Positions 44,310 through 55,621 of a stretch of DNA of 64,000 nt are shown piece after piece. The notes beneath the pieces are model-generated. The model was given only the letters and a program-made list of their open reading frames with translations. It was not told the DNA's origin and did not search any database. How positions within the stretch are numbered: the stretch's first letter is position 1; the number at the start of each line of letters is the position of its first letter. Source of the DNA: Dipteris shenzhenensis (lineage: Eukaryota > Polypodiophyta > Polypodiopsida > Gleicheniales); assembly GCA_047967505.1 (NCBI GenBank), contig CM106541.1; one strand, given 5' to 3'. The position numbers were made by a program, and so were the translations under genes.

Positions 44310-45670
44310 ATGGCTAGCAAGGGAAAGCGAAAGGTTCGAGAGGTGTCAGTTTATGATGGAGTTAGTTCTGGAAGAGGATGGTTTTTGGATATATAAAATA
44401 ACGAACTCCAAAAACTTCATAAAGTGCATTGTTTTGTGAACATCCAAGGAAAAACTTTTGAAGATGTTGGACAAGTTCAAGAGATGGAGGATACCGAGAA
44501 AGACAACGTTCCTTGTCTCCAAATTCATACATTGGGAGGCAATGTGTATCAATTGGATCCTGCTTGTTTTGATCATGCGAGATGAATGCTACTGGGGAGG
44601 ACACGATGATATCTAGGGGTTGGATTAATGAGCCAGAAAATTATACCAACCAACAGATATTAGAAAGCTTTGATTTGGTAACAAAAGTTATAAAGCAAGA
44701 TTTAAAAAAGAGTAGAAAAGTTTCGAAAAGAACCAAGAAAAGTGATGTTGTTAGATCAAGCTCTCAAGTGTCTCAGAACACATTGAAAGAGAAGGCTAGA
44801 GAGACCAGTGAGGAGGAAACAACAGGTGAGAAGAAAATAAGGTCAGATGGAAAAACAAGCATTGGGGATAAACTGGATGCTAAAGACAACGGAGACAACT
44901 TTAGGAGGAACACAGGGAGGTATGGGAATAGTCACTGATGGAATTGGAAGTGGAGGTGATGCAATGGGGAGTGGTGAGACACATATAACAGGACATGGTG
45001 AGAAATCATCTAAAGCAACTATCATCCTGTATAAGAAAATCCAGCCAGATGTTGACTTTATGGCACTACAAAAAAAATTGGAAAGGAAGGACACAAGTAT
45101 GACAGGCTTGATGGAGTACGTAGAGTACTTCCCATTTGGTTTGGAGTTTGAGGTGTTGATCCCAGTGATGAATTGCTTTAGAGCACCAAGTCAATATGTG
45201 TACAGGATGTTGACCCTCAGCTATGTCAGTGACTTGGTCAAGAGTTTTGCAATGAATGCACGACCTCCTGCAACATGTGCATATCTTATGCCTTACCACA
45301 TTGGCACAAATACTCCGATGTGCAAGGAAGAGATAAAGGTGGAAAAGTTAAAGGAGTATAATTATTGGATTCTCACAGGACAGCATTCAATTTATGCTGC
45401 AAGGATATTTATAACTAAAGCACATGGAGAAGCATTCAATCAATGAAAAGGTTTCTATACACGGAGGAAGGCGAGAATTGTTGTCAATGCACCAGTTGAA
45501 GCAAGTTGTAAGATATCATCAATGGCCAACATGGAGGCACAGACCATTTTGAAAAATCAACCATATATCGATATCTTACAACACCTAAGGGCATAGTGGA
45601 TTGCATTCGGACGACCAAAGAAACCAACCCAAGGCCTTGTCAAAGGGCATAAAGATCGACAAAGTTGGGA
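44310..45670 (+). pseudogene. ParB/sulfiredoxin-like protein, decayed
   Basis: It begins MASKGKRKVREVSVYDG, then an in-frame TAA at about 44395 and frameshifts near 44580 and 44900. A Lys/Ser/Glu-rich linker leads to a folded part: VDFMALQKKLERKDTSM, PVMNCFRAPSQYVYRM, and YWILTGQHSIYAARIF near 45360-45410. GQHS preceded by a hydrophobic strand is the style of ParB/Srx-fold nuclease or nucleotide-binding domains (GxxR or GQHR boxes). After a TGA at 45446 the frame continues RRKARIVVNAPVEASCKIS and IAFGRPKKPTQGLVKG, then a donor-like GATGTGAGTAA. The assignment rests on motif shape only. Confidence 0.5.
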
Positions 45671-45754
45671 TGTGAGTAATAAACTTTGTTTTGTATGCAT
45701 TTTTTATTTCAAGAATGTTTATGGCTTTGTAAAAGAAATGATAGTAGTGTCAAT

Positions 45755-45850
45755 TCCCTGATGTGAGAATGGCACTAGTGTCATTCTTCTAGTTAGCAAG
45801 TCATGCTTTTGACATGGTAATGGGAGAATCGCACTAGTGTCATTATTATC
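45755..45850. repeat. Isolated palindromic motifs in a spacer or intron
   Basis: Two copies (GAATGGCACTAGTGTCATTC and GAATCGCACTAGTGTCATTA) lie between the ParB-like and methyltransferase-like coding pieces. Confidence 0.8.
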
Positions 45851-45879
45851 TCTATTACATGATTGTAAATGTATCTATG

Positions 45880-46115
45880 AAGGAGGTGCAATGTTTTCCT
45901 GGAACCTACCCATCCGACCCAATCAGCCCCTTCAAACTCCTAGATATATATCAGTTCATGTCATGTTGAGCCACAAGATCTTCTTTCAACAACGTATCGC
46001 TCTTCTCTTTGGTGTAGACCGGCTTGGTGAGATTATGACCTTCGCTGATCCTTGCCTTCTCCCTATGCTTGAGTACAACATCACTTGGAATGTTACCATC
46101 TTCATTGTCATATAA
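45880..46115 (+). other. Possible coding piece between the two main genes
   Basis: Open in two frames (KEVQCFPGTYPSDPISPFKL in one, FFQQRIALLFGVDRLGEI in the other). It could be an exon joining the ParB-like and methyltransferase-like parts. I do not recognise it. Confidence 0.25.
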
Positions 46116-46260
46116 GGGAGGATAGTATGTTGTGGTCTCTTGGTATAAAAGCTTCTTTTTAAAGTCCCTTTCTGAGTGAAGAATATCTCTATCACTCAGT
46201 TCGAAAGCAGTAGGAAGTGAAGAGGTGCGTGAAGTAAATTTATTAACCCCAAATTCATAA

Positions 46261-47151
46261 ATGTCTCAACGGGCAATGGAGATTAAGCATGATAGAGCCC
46301 TGAAAGACGTGCTCATCAAGGATTTCAACTCACGTCACCCTTCGCCCCAACATCAAACATGGGATGCCCTTGCAACTTACTTCAAAATTGATTCAATTGT
46401 TTATCAGAGCTTCAACGGTTCATGTGAGTCATGGGTCAAAGAGAAGCTGCAAGTTGGCAAGTCCACACCTGATTTCCCAAAAGCCGCGTCAATCTATGTT
46501 GATTGGGTGATTAGTTCAATAGAGGGTAACAAGTCTACATCGCAATCTTGTTTTCCTTGGACAATTATTCAAGTGAACATGGAGATGGAGTGGGAGAGCT
46601 TTCTAACACGTCACTCCAAGGGACAACTTCCAATTAGCTTGTGTGTGCTTGACACCTCAAAGGGATCTGCCAAAGGCATGTGTTGGGATAAGGCTGCCTT
46701 CAAGAAGTTGCTCTGTGGCTTGATGGAGACCGTTGCCACTCCGTCACAGTATGTATTGCTATCATTTATGACAATGACAGAGATGATAAATCTCAAGGAA
46801 GCAATGATAGAGGCTCGATTTTGGCATAGAAGGTTTGTGGGTGTTATCCATGAATCGGATAGTGCACAAAAGGGTTTGTCTGAGACCTTCTGTTTTTTGT
46901 CATTTGTCAGCTCACATGATGGGTTTGATGGATTTGAGCACATGTTAGAAATCACAAGGCCATACACAATAATTGAGGACAATATTCTTTATTCTGATGA
47001 GGGCGATGAGTATGGAAAAGAGGTGGTTGTGAAGCATGGCATCATCAAGGAGTGCATCAGGTGCTATTGTAGTAGGGAACATGAAGTTGTTGTTGGCGTC
47101 TTTACTAATGGATGTGTGGCATTACAAGCATTGCTCGGGGGGTCCATCTAG
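46261..47151 (+). CDS. Beta-class DNA methyltransferase-like protein with altered catalytic motifs
   Basis: 296 codons open from ATG. Residues 126-134 (SLCVLDTSKG) followed by WDK at 142-144 and KKLLCGLMETV correspond in position to motif IV (DPPY...WD) of N4/N6 DNA methyltransferases. PSQYVLLSFMTMTEM (161-175) fits the next strand, and EVVVGVFTNGCVALQALLGG (275-294) fits motif I (FxGxG). The order IV before I is that of the beta class. DPPY reads DTSK and FxGxG reads FTNGC, so activity is doubtful. The frame stops at TAG 7 bp before a donor-like AATGTAAGT, so a further exon may be missing. It lies 600 bp after the ParB-like piece on the same strand; both domains can occur together in phage and transposon proteins. 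Confidence 0.45.
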   Translation: MSQRAMEIKHDRALKDVLIKDFNSRHPSPQHQTWDALATYFKIDSIVYQSFNGSCESWVKEKLQVGKSTPDFPKAASIYVDWVISSIEGNKSTSQSCFPWTIIQVNMEMEWESFLTRHSKGQLPISLCVLDTSKGSAKGMCWDKAAFKKLLCGLMETVATPSQYVLLSFMTMTEMINLKEAMIEARFWHRRFVGVIHESDSAQKGLSETFCFLSFVSSHDGFDGFEHMLEITRPYTIIEDNILYSDEGDEYGKEVVVKHGIIKECIRCYCSREHEVVVGVFTNGCVALQALLGGSI

Positions 47152-48272
47152 GAAATGTAAGTATACTATGAGAGTTCAAAATGAGGGGTATTTTAATTCT
47201 CAAGACTTACAGAAATATATTTATAGCAGGGGTAATTTTATACACTGTTTTAAAATTAACAGGTAGGGTGTTTTTATTCTCATATCTAAATTAAAAGTTA
47301 TTTTTTAAATATTGTTTCATCTAGGATGATGTGTAAGAGCAGTCACAATTTGTTGATGGGTGACTCAAAATTTTAATATGATGACTACCCCTCGCAGTCA
47401 TGATAAGTAGATATTGGTGTTGGATTGATCCAACTGTGGTCTCTCAAGTTCTCGTCAAGTTCTAGACACTCCACAGATCGTCTTGCATGGTGATCAAGAT
47501 CTCACCGATGTTAGCCCCATAAGAAATTCCTCCTCGACCAAAAATATCAACTAGACCCACAGGAAGATCATCATGAAGTCATTGGTAGTGTGGAAGGTGG
47601 GGCCCTCCATGCCATCCCATCGACTAAAAACTTCACGAAGAGAATCAAAGAAGGTGCCAGGTCCATTTGGTCAAGGATGGAGAAGAGATTTGATTTTTTT
47701 AGATATGCCTATAAAGTCTTTGCTCACTAATCGGGGTGAAGAGAGGAGATAGGGTTTGGGTAGGAAAACAAAAAGCATTTGTAATTGTAGTAAAGAATCA
47801 AATACCTCAAGCTTTGTGGCTTCAAGAATTGAATTGTGGCCTGGATGAGAATTCCTACATGCATCACAAATAAGATATTTCTACTCATATCAGAATACTC
47901 TTGGATAGATAGCCAATTAGGCAAGAGGGTGAGGTGAGAGCCATGTTGAGGTCGAAGGGGTTGCTGGCTACATTCATTTGTGTGTTGAAATCTAAGAAGG
48001 GGATTATCCAATACTGGGAGGGGTGCTAGTCATTGAAATGTGTGACAGAGTAGAAGGTGAGACCTTCGGAGTGCATCCGCATCACATAGTAGGAGTCATT
48101 GCTCCAAAGCTCCATAACCTCATAGAAAAATATCCCTGCGATGATTGTATCGGTATGCTCCTCAGTGTTAGAAAAAAACCGTCATTTAGTGTATTTTGAA
48201 CTGGTAAAAATGGCAAAAAACCGTCGTAAGTGGTGAGAAGCAGGTTATTAAAAAGGATAAAAAACCTACACC
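47152..48272. other. Spacer; possible - strand coding remnant at about 47870-48165
   Basis: On the - strand EEHTDTIIAGIFFYEVMELW, then SNDSYYVMRMHSEGLTFYSV and, past a stop, HPSQYWIIPFLDF look protein-like. A second frame continues for about 90 codons. I do not recognise the family. Nothing else is seen in this stretch. Confidence 0.25.
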
Positions 48273-49540
48273 TTGAAGAAAAATTTCATCAGTAAGGAGG
48301 CTTATACGGACTGCATGCTTTCTTTTCATTTTGTTGTATTGCTCATAAAGATGTTTCGAGATTTTTATCCTAATTTGAAGTGTCCACTACATCTTACCGG
48401 TTCTGATGCTGCTGAAATCTATTTTAGTAAAGTTGGAGGCATGATTGGGCAAGAAAGAGCATTTAATCTTGGAGATCTTCTACATAGCATTGGTAGCTTG
48501 AATAAAATTGCCATGCATGAGTGTGCTCAAAATGGTCTAACTTTCTCTAGGGCTCATAAAAAGCAAGAGCATATATGGAAACATTTGAACAAACAAGAAG
48601 GGATGATTGAAGAAAATCTAGGTGACTATGAGAGTGTTTCTTCTGATGAAAAGATGATTGATGCATTAAAGGAGGTCTTACAACAAGCTCACATACTATG
48701 CGAGTCTTTGGATTTGAAACCTAGCAAGGCTGAAGACTTGAAATGGTGGTTTCAACCTTGGCTGGTACAGGGTCTACATGGTGTAAGCTAGATGCTAAAA
48801 TGGGAGAAGCTGATGAGAATGATGACTTTGTGGAGCCATGTGGTGAAGAAGAAATATGGATGAGAATAGCAATGAAAGCGAAGAGGTTATTGCACTTAGT
48901 GAGATTAGACATGAAATTGATGACATTTTGAAGGAAACAAGAAACATGCCCCCTAAGAAAAACATTAGCCCCATTGTAGAGGTGGACGGAAAGTTTATTT
49001 TCAAGTCAACATTGGTGAGTCAACTCAATGGACGTCCAACCTTGTCAAAAGATAGACTCACAAGGGTAAAGCAAGGTGTTTACTTCAACCATGAAGCAAA
49101 AGCACAATCATCAAATGGAAATTTATTTGGCATAGGTTGTGACTGTGCTGTATACTTTCATGATGACACAAAAGGACAAGGAAATCAACACATGAAAAGA
49201 AATGGCAAAGCTACAATCACGAGGAAGATGGATGCAACTCATGGTACATGGTACTTAGGAAGAGTTCAAAAGATGAGGAAGAGTCGGGGGGAGGTACGTG
49301 GATTATAAGTGTGGCTTTGATTTAGCAGATAGGCCCCAAGGTTTGGAAGTTCAGCTTGGATGGTATCAAAGGGCAAAAGGAGCACAAATGTTTACTTATG
49401 ATTTGACAGACTTAAACATGTTGGACATTGAAACAATTATTGCATTAGCAAATTTGACATATATTGTAAGAACAGACAAGTACCAGCTAGATGAGAATGA
49501 CTACAAAGTTTTTAATGACCTCTTGAAAAGTGCTAGGTAA
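48273..49540 (+). pseudogene. Transposon-associated protein of unknown family
   Basis: Three overlapping frame pieces form one decayed protein. Piece 1 (48273-48791) has FISKEAYTDCMLSFHFVVLL, LHLTGSDAAEIYFSKVGG and FSRAHKKQEHIWKHL. Piece 2 (48856-49308) has FKSTLVSQLNGRPTLSKDRL and GTWYLGRVQKMRKSRG. Piece 3 (49298-49540) has MFTYDLTDLNMLDIETII. I recall similar strings from repeat-associated proteins of mosses, ferns and gymnosperms, but cannot name a family. Frameshifts lie near 48790-48860 and 49300. No catalytic triad is evident by eye. Confidence 0.5.
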
Positions 49541-51072
49541 GTTTACTTTGCATTTTTCATGCAAGATGAAACTTTCCAAAATGTCTTATAATGAGCTACA
49601 TCATCTAAGGATCATCCTTGGCTAATTTTGGTTTCAGATAATGATACGTCACATGTATCGCATAAGGAGTTGGGCTAGTTCTTGAGGCAAAATTCTACAT
49701 TTTTTGTAAGTCAAATACCTTAAGATAAACTTGAATACAAACTTTTCTTGAGATATAATTCTATATTTTTTGTAAGTCAAGTAATTTAGATAAACTTGAG
49801 TCTCACTTGAGTGCAAACGTTTTCTAGCTTTATCTAACATTAATCATGCAAAATTCTTGATTCTTATTGGTGAATAAACAGGGCAATACTAGATGGAGGG
49901 TCAAATTTGGAAGCCAAGTGGCCTATCTTAGGGCCCTCCCTTGGCTATAATCTTTACACTATAAACAAGACAATTCCACATCCTCCATGTTATCCAGCTG
50001 AGGTCATTCAAGGATCCATCAATGAGGAGGAGAGGTCTGTGTAACAACCTTTAGTCTAGCTATCTCTAGCTGATTTTTTGCCACGTCTAAGTCTAAGGTT
50101 TTGATTAAACTCTTGATAACAAGTCTTGGTTGTAACTTGTATCTATTTTTAGATATCAATATGCTTGTACTTTGGATTCAACTCTACCTTTTCATTTGGT
50201 ACTTTTGATGAAATTTGGCTATAGCTTGTGAGCCTCGGTTCTGTGCTAGAGTCTAAATATCAAATTGAGCATCTAAATAGAATTTATCTACCAAATTGTG
50301 CAATCAATGCAAGTTTGATATGGATCTCATCGAAGCTTGAAACATCCCAAACCTCTAACTAAACCTTCACGTGAAATTCCATATTGAGCAGCAAAATATG
50401 GATTATAAAACTCGAAAGGACTACTAAAGGAAGAATAGACTATATCCAAAAAACTATGCATCCAATGTACAGGTGGTCTATGGCTTCCCTTAAATATCCA
50501 CGCATTCCAATTCTATCTGCCAAAATAGCTCATTATTTTATTTACATATGGTCTCAAAATTGTGAGGGGAAGCATGGGTCCTTCAAAAGTTTGAATTGAA
50601 ATATAGTAGAAATGGAATAAAGGGTGCTTTCCAAACTGAAAAATTGTCAGATGCATTAATAATTAAGATCTAAATTCAATAAAGAAGCTATAATATTTCA
50701 TCATTCTACAAATTTTTCTTTTATATCATATGCATCTAGCATATGGTTTGGAAGTTAGGATATTCAAAAATTTTGAAAAAAGTGATGTAAATACATAAAT
50801 ATGAAAGCATGTAACTTAAAGAAAAGTAAAACGACATAAATTGAGAAAAAGATACGGATGGAGTGATAATAAGCTTAATAACTTTGTGCACTTAAGATGA
50901 TTAAGTTGCATGCCTTTATGATGAGATGTTAAACACTATCTTTTCCTAATATAGAGAGTGGCATATAGGCAACATGATGCTAGTGCATGCATCATATTGA
51001 ATATAAACACTTGCACTACATCAACATAATGCTACTACATGCGTCATATTTAATATAAAAACTCCCATTAGA
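49541..51072. other. AT-rich spacer
   Basis: A diverged tandem pair of about 65 bp (TTTTTTGTAAGTCAA, AGATAAACTTGA) lies at 49690-49830. A short protein-like stretch (AILDGGSNLEAKWPIL, near 49883) might be an exon end. Nothing else can be supported. Confidence 0.5.
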
Positions 51073-51624
51073 TTAACACAAGGTTAAAGTTTAAGCCATC
51101 TTCTTATAAGTTTGTGCCATTTTATTCATAGTTCAATTCAAGTTACTTCATGCAAATCTCTAGTAGGTAGTGACAGTTTCAGAGCATGCAAGGGAAACAA
51201 AATTGGATAAAGTGGAGTAAATACATGAGAATTTGAGAATTGAAAAGATCAAAAGTTGAAAATACGTTCTATTAGGTACTAGTATGGATGTAAAGCATGC
51301 ATCTAGGCGACATACAATTTAAATGGTTTTATTCAATTATACAATAAATTAACACAAGGTTAAAGTTTAAGCCATCTTCTTATAAGTTTGTGCCATTTTA
51401 TTCATAGTTCAATTCAAGTTACTTCATGCAAATCTCTAGTAGGTGGTGACAGTTTGGGAGCATTCAAGGGAAACAAAATTGGATAAGGTGGAGTAAATAC
51501 ATGAGAATTTGAGAATTGAAAAGATAAAAAGTTGAAAATACGTTCTATTAGGTACTAGTATGGATGTAAAGCACGCATCTCAGCGACATAAAATTTAAAT
51601 GGTTTTATTCAATTATACAATACA
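51073..51624. repeat. 276-bp tandem duplication
   Basis: 51073-51348 and 51349-51624 are adjacent direct copies with only a handful of differences, so the duplication is fairly recent. Confidence 0.9.
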
Positions 51625-51829
51625 ATTTCTCAAAAGTAGCATCTGTTTCAACTTACACTGAAATGTACAAGAGGAGGGCAAAAAATATAGGCTTCTTAAA
51701 TTTTGAATTTATTGAAGGGATATAATTATTGATCCAAAAATTCATAGTAGGGGTATATAAATAGATAAAATGTGGTTACAGAGGGGTTTTTTAAATACCT
51801 TTCGAACGCACGTTGTATAGCTAGCTTAT

Positions 51830-52175
51830 GTAAGGTGGACCCCCCGAGAAGCATTGTCAAGAAAAAGAAAAGTGATCTCGCTGGTGAAGACATCCCAATA
51901 GGCGGCAGAGGTCGAGGCTATGTGTGTGGCACATGCATCAAATAATCCCCATATTAAGATTTGGTCTAGCATTGAGAGGCCTCTTGAGACACATAGAGCT
52001 GATTCACCTATCGATGAAGGAATTAAAGAGGGTGAGCATCACATTGAAGACTTGCGACCTTTAACTGTGAAGCAGATCTTGAAGCTATCCCAAAGATTAC
52101 ATTGGAAGATTTGGAGCAAGGTCTTTAGCTACTCATTTATGCCTTGTGTATTCAGTTTCAAAATAATATGACTTT
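51830..52175 (+). other. Possible exon of unknown gene
   Basis: A frame open from 51920 reads SNNPHIKIWSSIERPLETHR, IEDLRPLTVKQILKL. A frame just upstream reads SDLAGEDIPIGGRGRGYVCG. Both look weakly protein-like and may be exons of the locus that continues at 52920. Not recognised. Confidence 0.25.
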
Positions 52176-52239
52176 TATGGATTTTCTCGATTGCACATAC
52201 TCTCATCATATTAAAGATATTAAACATTAGGTATGATAA

Positions 52240-52775
52240 AATTGTGTGGGAATGGTACTAGTGTCATTCTCCCTATGTCGGGTTATACGTAAGAGGTACT
52301 ATTAACATTTTATGCGACCTCATATGAAGAATGGCACTAGTGCCATTCTCTCTTTGTGGTTATGTAGAAATGGTAATATTGTTATGTTCCTTTCTTGAAT
52401 CTATGTTAGTTAAAAGCATTACAGAGATTAAAAATTGTATAATATTAACTATGCTACCAAAGTTTTGATTTGGGTGCTTTCTACAAATCTATTGGTCCAA
52501 AGTAATACAGTATCTATGCTTTCAGATCATGCATTGTACATTTCTTTTGGGACATGGGGGAGGCACTAGTAGTATTCTCTCCTCCCAATGAGGGTATAGA
52601 GAAAGGCACTAGTGGCATTCTCCATAACCTTATATGTAAAATGGCACTAGCACCACCCCAAGAGAAGAATGGCAGTATTGCCATTCTCTCTATGAGTTCA
52701 AAGAGAAAGGTTGCACTATTTGCATTCTCAATTGACCTTTAGAGAGATTGGCACTTTTGCCATTCCCCAAAAATA
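52240..52775. repeat. Cluster of diverged palindromic motifs
   Basis: At least six copies of the GAATGGCAC...GTGCCATTC family occur (near 52250, 52328, 52565, 52600, 52640-52690, 52745) in otherwise unique AT-rich sequence, between possible exons. Confidence 0.8.
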
Positions 52776-52919
52776 CAATGGAATCAGTGAACGACAATGG
52801 ATAATGTTCATACTTTATTGTTATTTATTAGTTTCATATGCTTTTGTGCTTCGACATTGTTGAATACACTCTAAAGAATCAAAATATTTCTATATTCCTC
52901 AACTTCCACAGGGACCAAT

Positions 52920-53571
52920 GATGCATGGAAGGATGTGGAGACATCAAATGTAGAGGACAACATACCACCAGTTATGGGGACTATCAATTACGCGATGGAT
53001 GCAGGAGGTATAGAAGGAAACATAACCCCAAAAATGGAGAAAATTGCAAGGAATATCACGAATCCTATACTCTTAGAAGAGAACATGGATGAACGTACTA
53101 TCTCAACATTGGGGACAAAACTAGATAATCTTATTGTTGTTGCAAACATGCATGAAATCATAGCACCTGACAATTTGGATCAGCAACTTCAAGGAGAATT
53201 TGGATCTATATCCACATACAATTTCTTTGGATATGCCACGATTAACAATCATATTAGACTTGAATGGCCTGTTATTAAGTCGCTGCCTATTCAAGTCTCC
53301 AATACATCCGTCTATTATGCATGGCAAAAATAGTTATATGGTTGTTTGTCCTGGGTACATAGAATTTCTTAAAATCTTGCTACAAAGATTTAATGTAGGT
53401 ATCTGGTCAACTGCGATGGAGCATAACGTACTTGATATGGTAGGAAAGCTGCAAAATTATGCAAATGAGAGCCTCCCTTTCTTTGTTATATGGTCTCAGC
53501 AAGGATGCTACACTTACAGTTGACAAGGATAAATAGGCCTGACAAGGTTGGTGTTGAGGCAATGTTCAAAC
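52920..53571 (+). pseudogene. FCP1/NLI-interacting-factor-like phosphatase domain, truncated
   Basis: An acidic low-order region (52935-53220) precedes, after a frame change, LTIILDLNGLLLSRC and then VVCPGYIEFLKILLQRF, VGIWSTAMEHNVLDMVG and PFFVIWSQQGCY. This is the order of the FCP1 homology (HAD) domain: a DxDG-like start, the PG..EFL helix, the GIWSTA segment and the W.Q..C segment. The usual DxDGT reads DLNG, so the second catalytic Asp is Asn and phosphatase activity is unlikely. A further frame change leads to NRPDKVGVEAMFKPLS, and there satellite DNA begins at about 53572, cutting the domain off. Confidence 0.62.
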
Positions 53572-54740
53572 CACTATCTCCGCTGTGTAGAGATCATATG
53601 GAATTGTGTCAATCTCTGAGTTCATCAAACTCACATGTGGATTGGAATCGGACACCACTCTCCTATGATCATTGGAATACCCCTCCTAGAATAGTAGGGT
53701 GAACAATTGTACAAGTGGAGAATGACAGTGGTGCCAATCTCTTATTAGGCCCTAAGAAATGGCATTGACAAGCCTAAACTCACATGCTCATTCTTCTATG
53801 TAGTGATCACTGTCTCCGCTGTGTAGAGATCATATGGAATTGTGTCAATCTCTTATTAGGCCTTGGAATGTCAATCTATAGGTTTAGTTTGTCTAGACAA
53901 CCACTAGTGGAGAATGGCATTGATGCCAAACTCATGGTGGCACCTACATAATTATACTGAGATCATCAGACTCACATGTGGATTGGAATCGGACACCACT
54001 CACCTATGATCATTGGAATACCCCTCCTAGAATAGTAGGGTAAACATTTGTACAAGAGAATGGTAGTGGTTCCAATCTCTTATTAGGCCCTAAGAAATGG
54101 CATTGAGAAGCCTAAACTCACATGTGCATTCTTCTATGTAGTGGTCACTGTCTCCGCTGTGTAGAGATCATATGGAATTGTGTTAATCTCTGTGGAGAAT
54201 GCCAACAGTGGAGAATGGTAGTGGTGCCAATCTCATACCATGACCTGAAAACAAGCACAAGGAATCATAAACTCATGTGGATTGGCAGTTTTGCCATTAT
54301 AGAATGCCACCAGTGGAGAATGGCAGTGGTGCACAAGGAATCCTGAACTCACATGTGCATTCTTTTATGTAGTGATCACTGTCTCCATTGTGTAGAGATC
54401 ATATGGAATTGTGTCAGTCTCTGAGATCGTCAAACTCACATGTCGATTGGAATCGGACACCACTCTCCTATGATCACTGGAATACCCCTCCTAGAATAGT
54501 AGGGTAAACATTTGTACAAGTGAAGAATGGCAGTGGTGCCAATCTCTTATTAGGCCTTAAGAAATGTCATTGAGAAGCCTAAACTCCCATGTGCCAATCT
54601 CTGTGGAGAATGCCACCAGTGGAGAATGGTAGTGGTGCCAATCTCATATCATGACCTGAAAACATGCACAAGGAATCCTAAACTCACATGTGCATTGGCA
54701 CTTTTGCCATTATCCTACTGCCATTCTCCGCTAGTGGTTG
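53572..54740. repeat. Satellite island (array 2 type) inside the FCP1-like gene
   Basis: The block starts abruptly with CTATCTCCGCTGTGTAGAG and ends with CTGCCATTCTCCGCTAGTGG. It contains three TACCCCTCCTAGAATAGTAG landmarks (near 53680, 54020, 54485). Its units match the 35.9-44.1 kb array, 9.5 kb away. Confidence 0.9.
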
Positions 54741-55619
54741 AGAGTTTCTTTGGAATCATGATTTATTTCAGGGATTTCAATGGTGTATCAACAAGTTGTT
54801 ATGTTTCCATCCTAAAGTGTACTTTTTTACTTTGCAATGAGTAATCAACATGACATGTAAAGTTATCATTTTACAATAATGATAGTCAGTCCAAAAATTG
54901 AAAGTGCACAATAAATGATTGTCATTGCCACCTAAATTACATCAAATGCTTGTCATTGCCCATTGATTTTCCATCAACTACATATCTTGCATTCATTCTC
55001 CTCAACTACATATCTTGATTTTCCATCAACTACATATCTTACTAAGTTAAAGAGCCTGTGCGTTTTCATTGCAATACTCATGGTTATTAATTACACTCTA
55101 CATTTTGTAAATGGTGTTTTGGAGATTTTCAAATGAGAATGCTCACAACAAAAGCGAGTCTCAATATCAATGGAAATTCCAGAATTATGAAGGTGTTTTT
55201 GAACATCACTATGGCTCACGAGATGAATCTAACTCAAATGGGTTTCAAAGTTTATTATTTTGTTGACGATAACGTAGTTTAAACACTGATATTCTATTTA
55301 TTATTTGAGAATGTAGTTGATATTTCACACTTCATGAATGGCTATCTAGTGTATTTTCACATATTTCTCCTGTTTTTTCATTGAGGGGAGCTACAATTTC
55401 TTCCAAAACTACCATTCTGGGAATTGGGTTTTTCCCGAATTATCTAATACGGTCTTATTGTGAATAGGTACACATTAACAAATTGATTAAAAGCTAATAT
55501 CTTCGTTTTCAAATAAATGTTGGTAGATTCTCATATATATATATATATATTTATTTATTTATTTATATTTATACTTCAACATAAATGAATATAATTACAC
55601 GAACCTAATTTGTACTCTT
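54741..55619. other. AT-rich spacer
   Basis: Holds a 5-copy echo of CAACTACATATCTT (54970-55045) and an (AT)n run at about 55535-55570. No supported gene. Confidence 0.6.
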
Positions 55620-55621
55620 CA

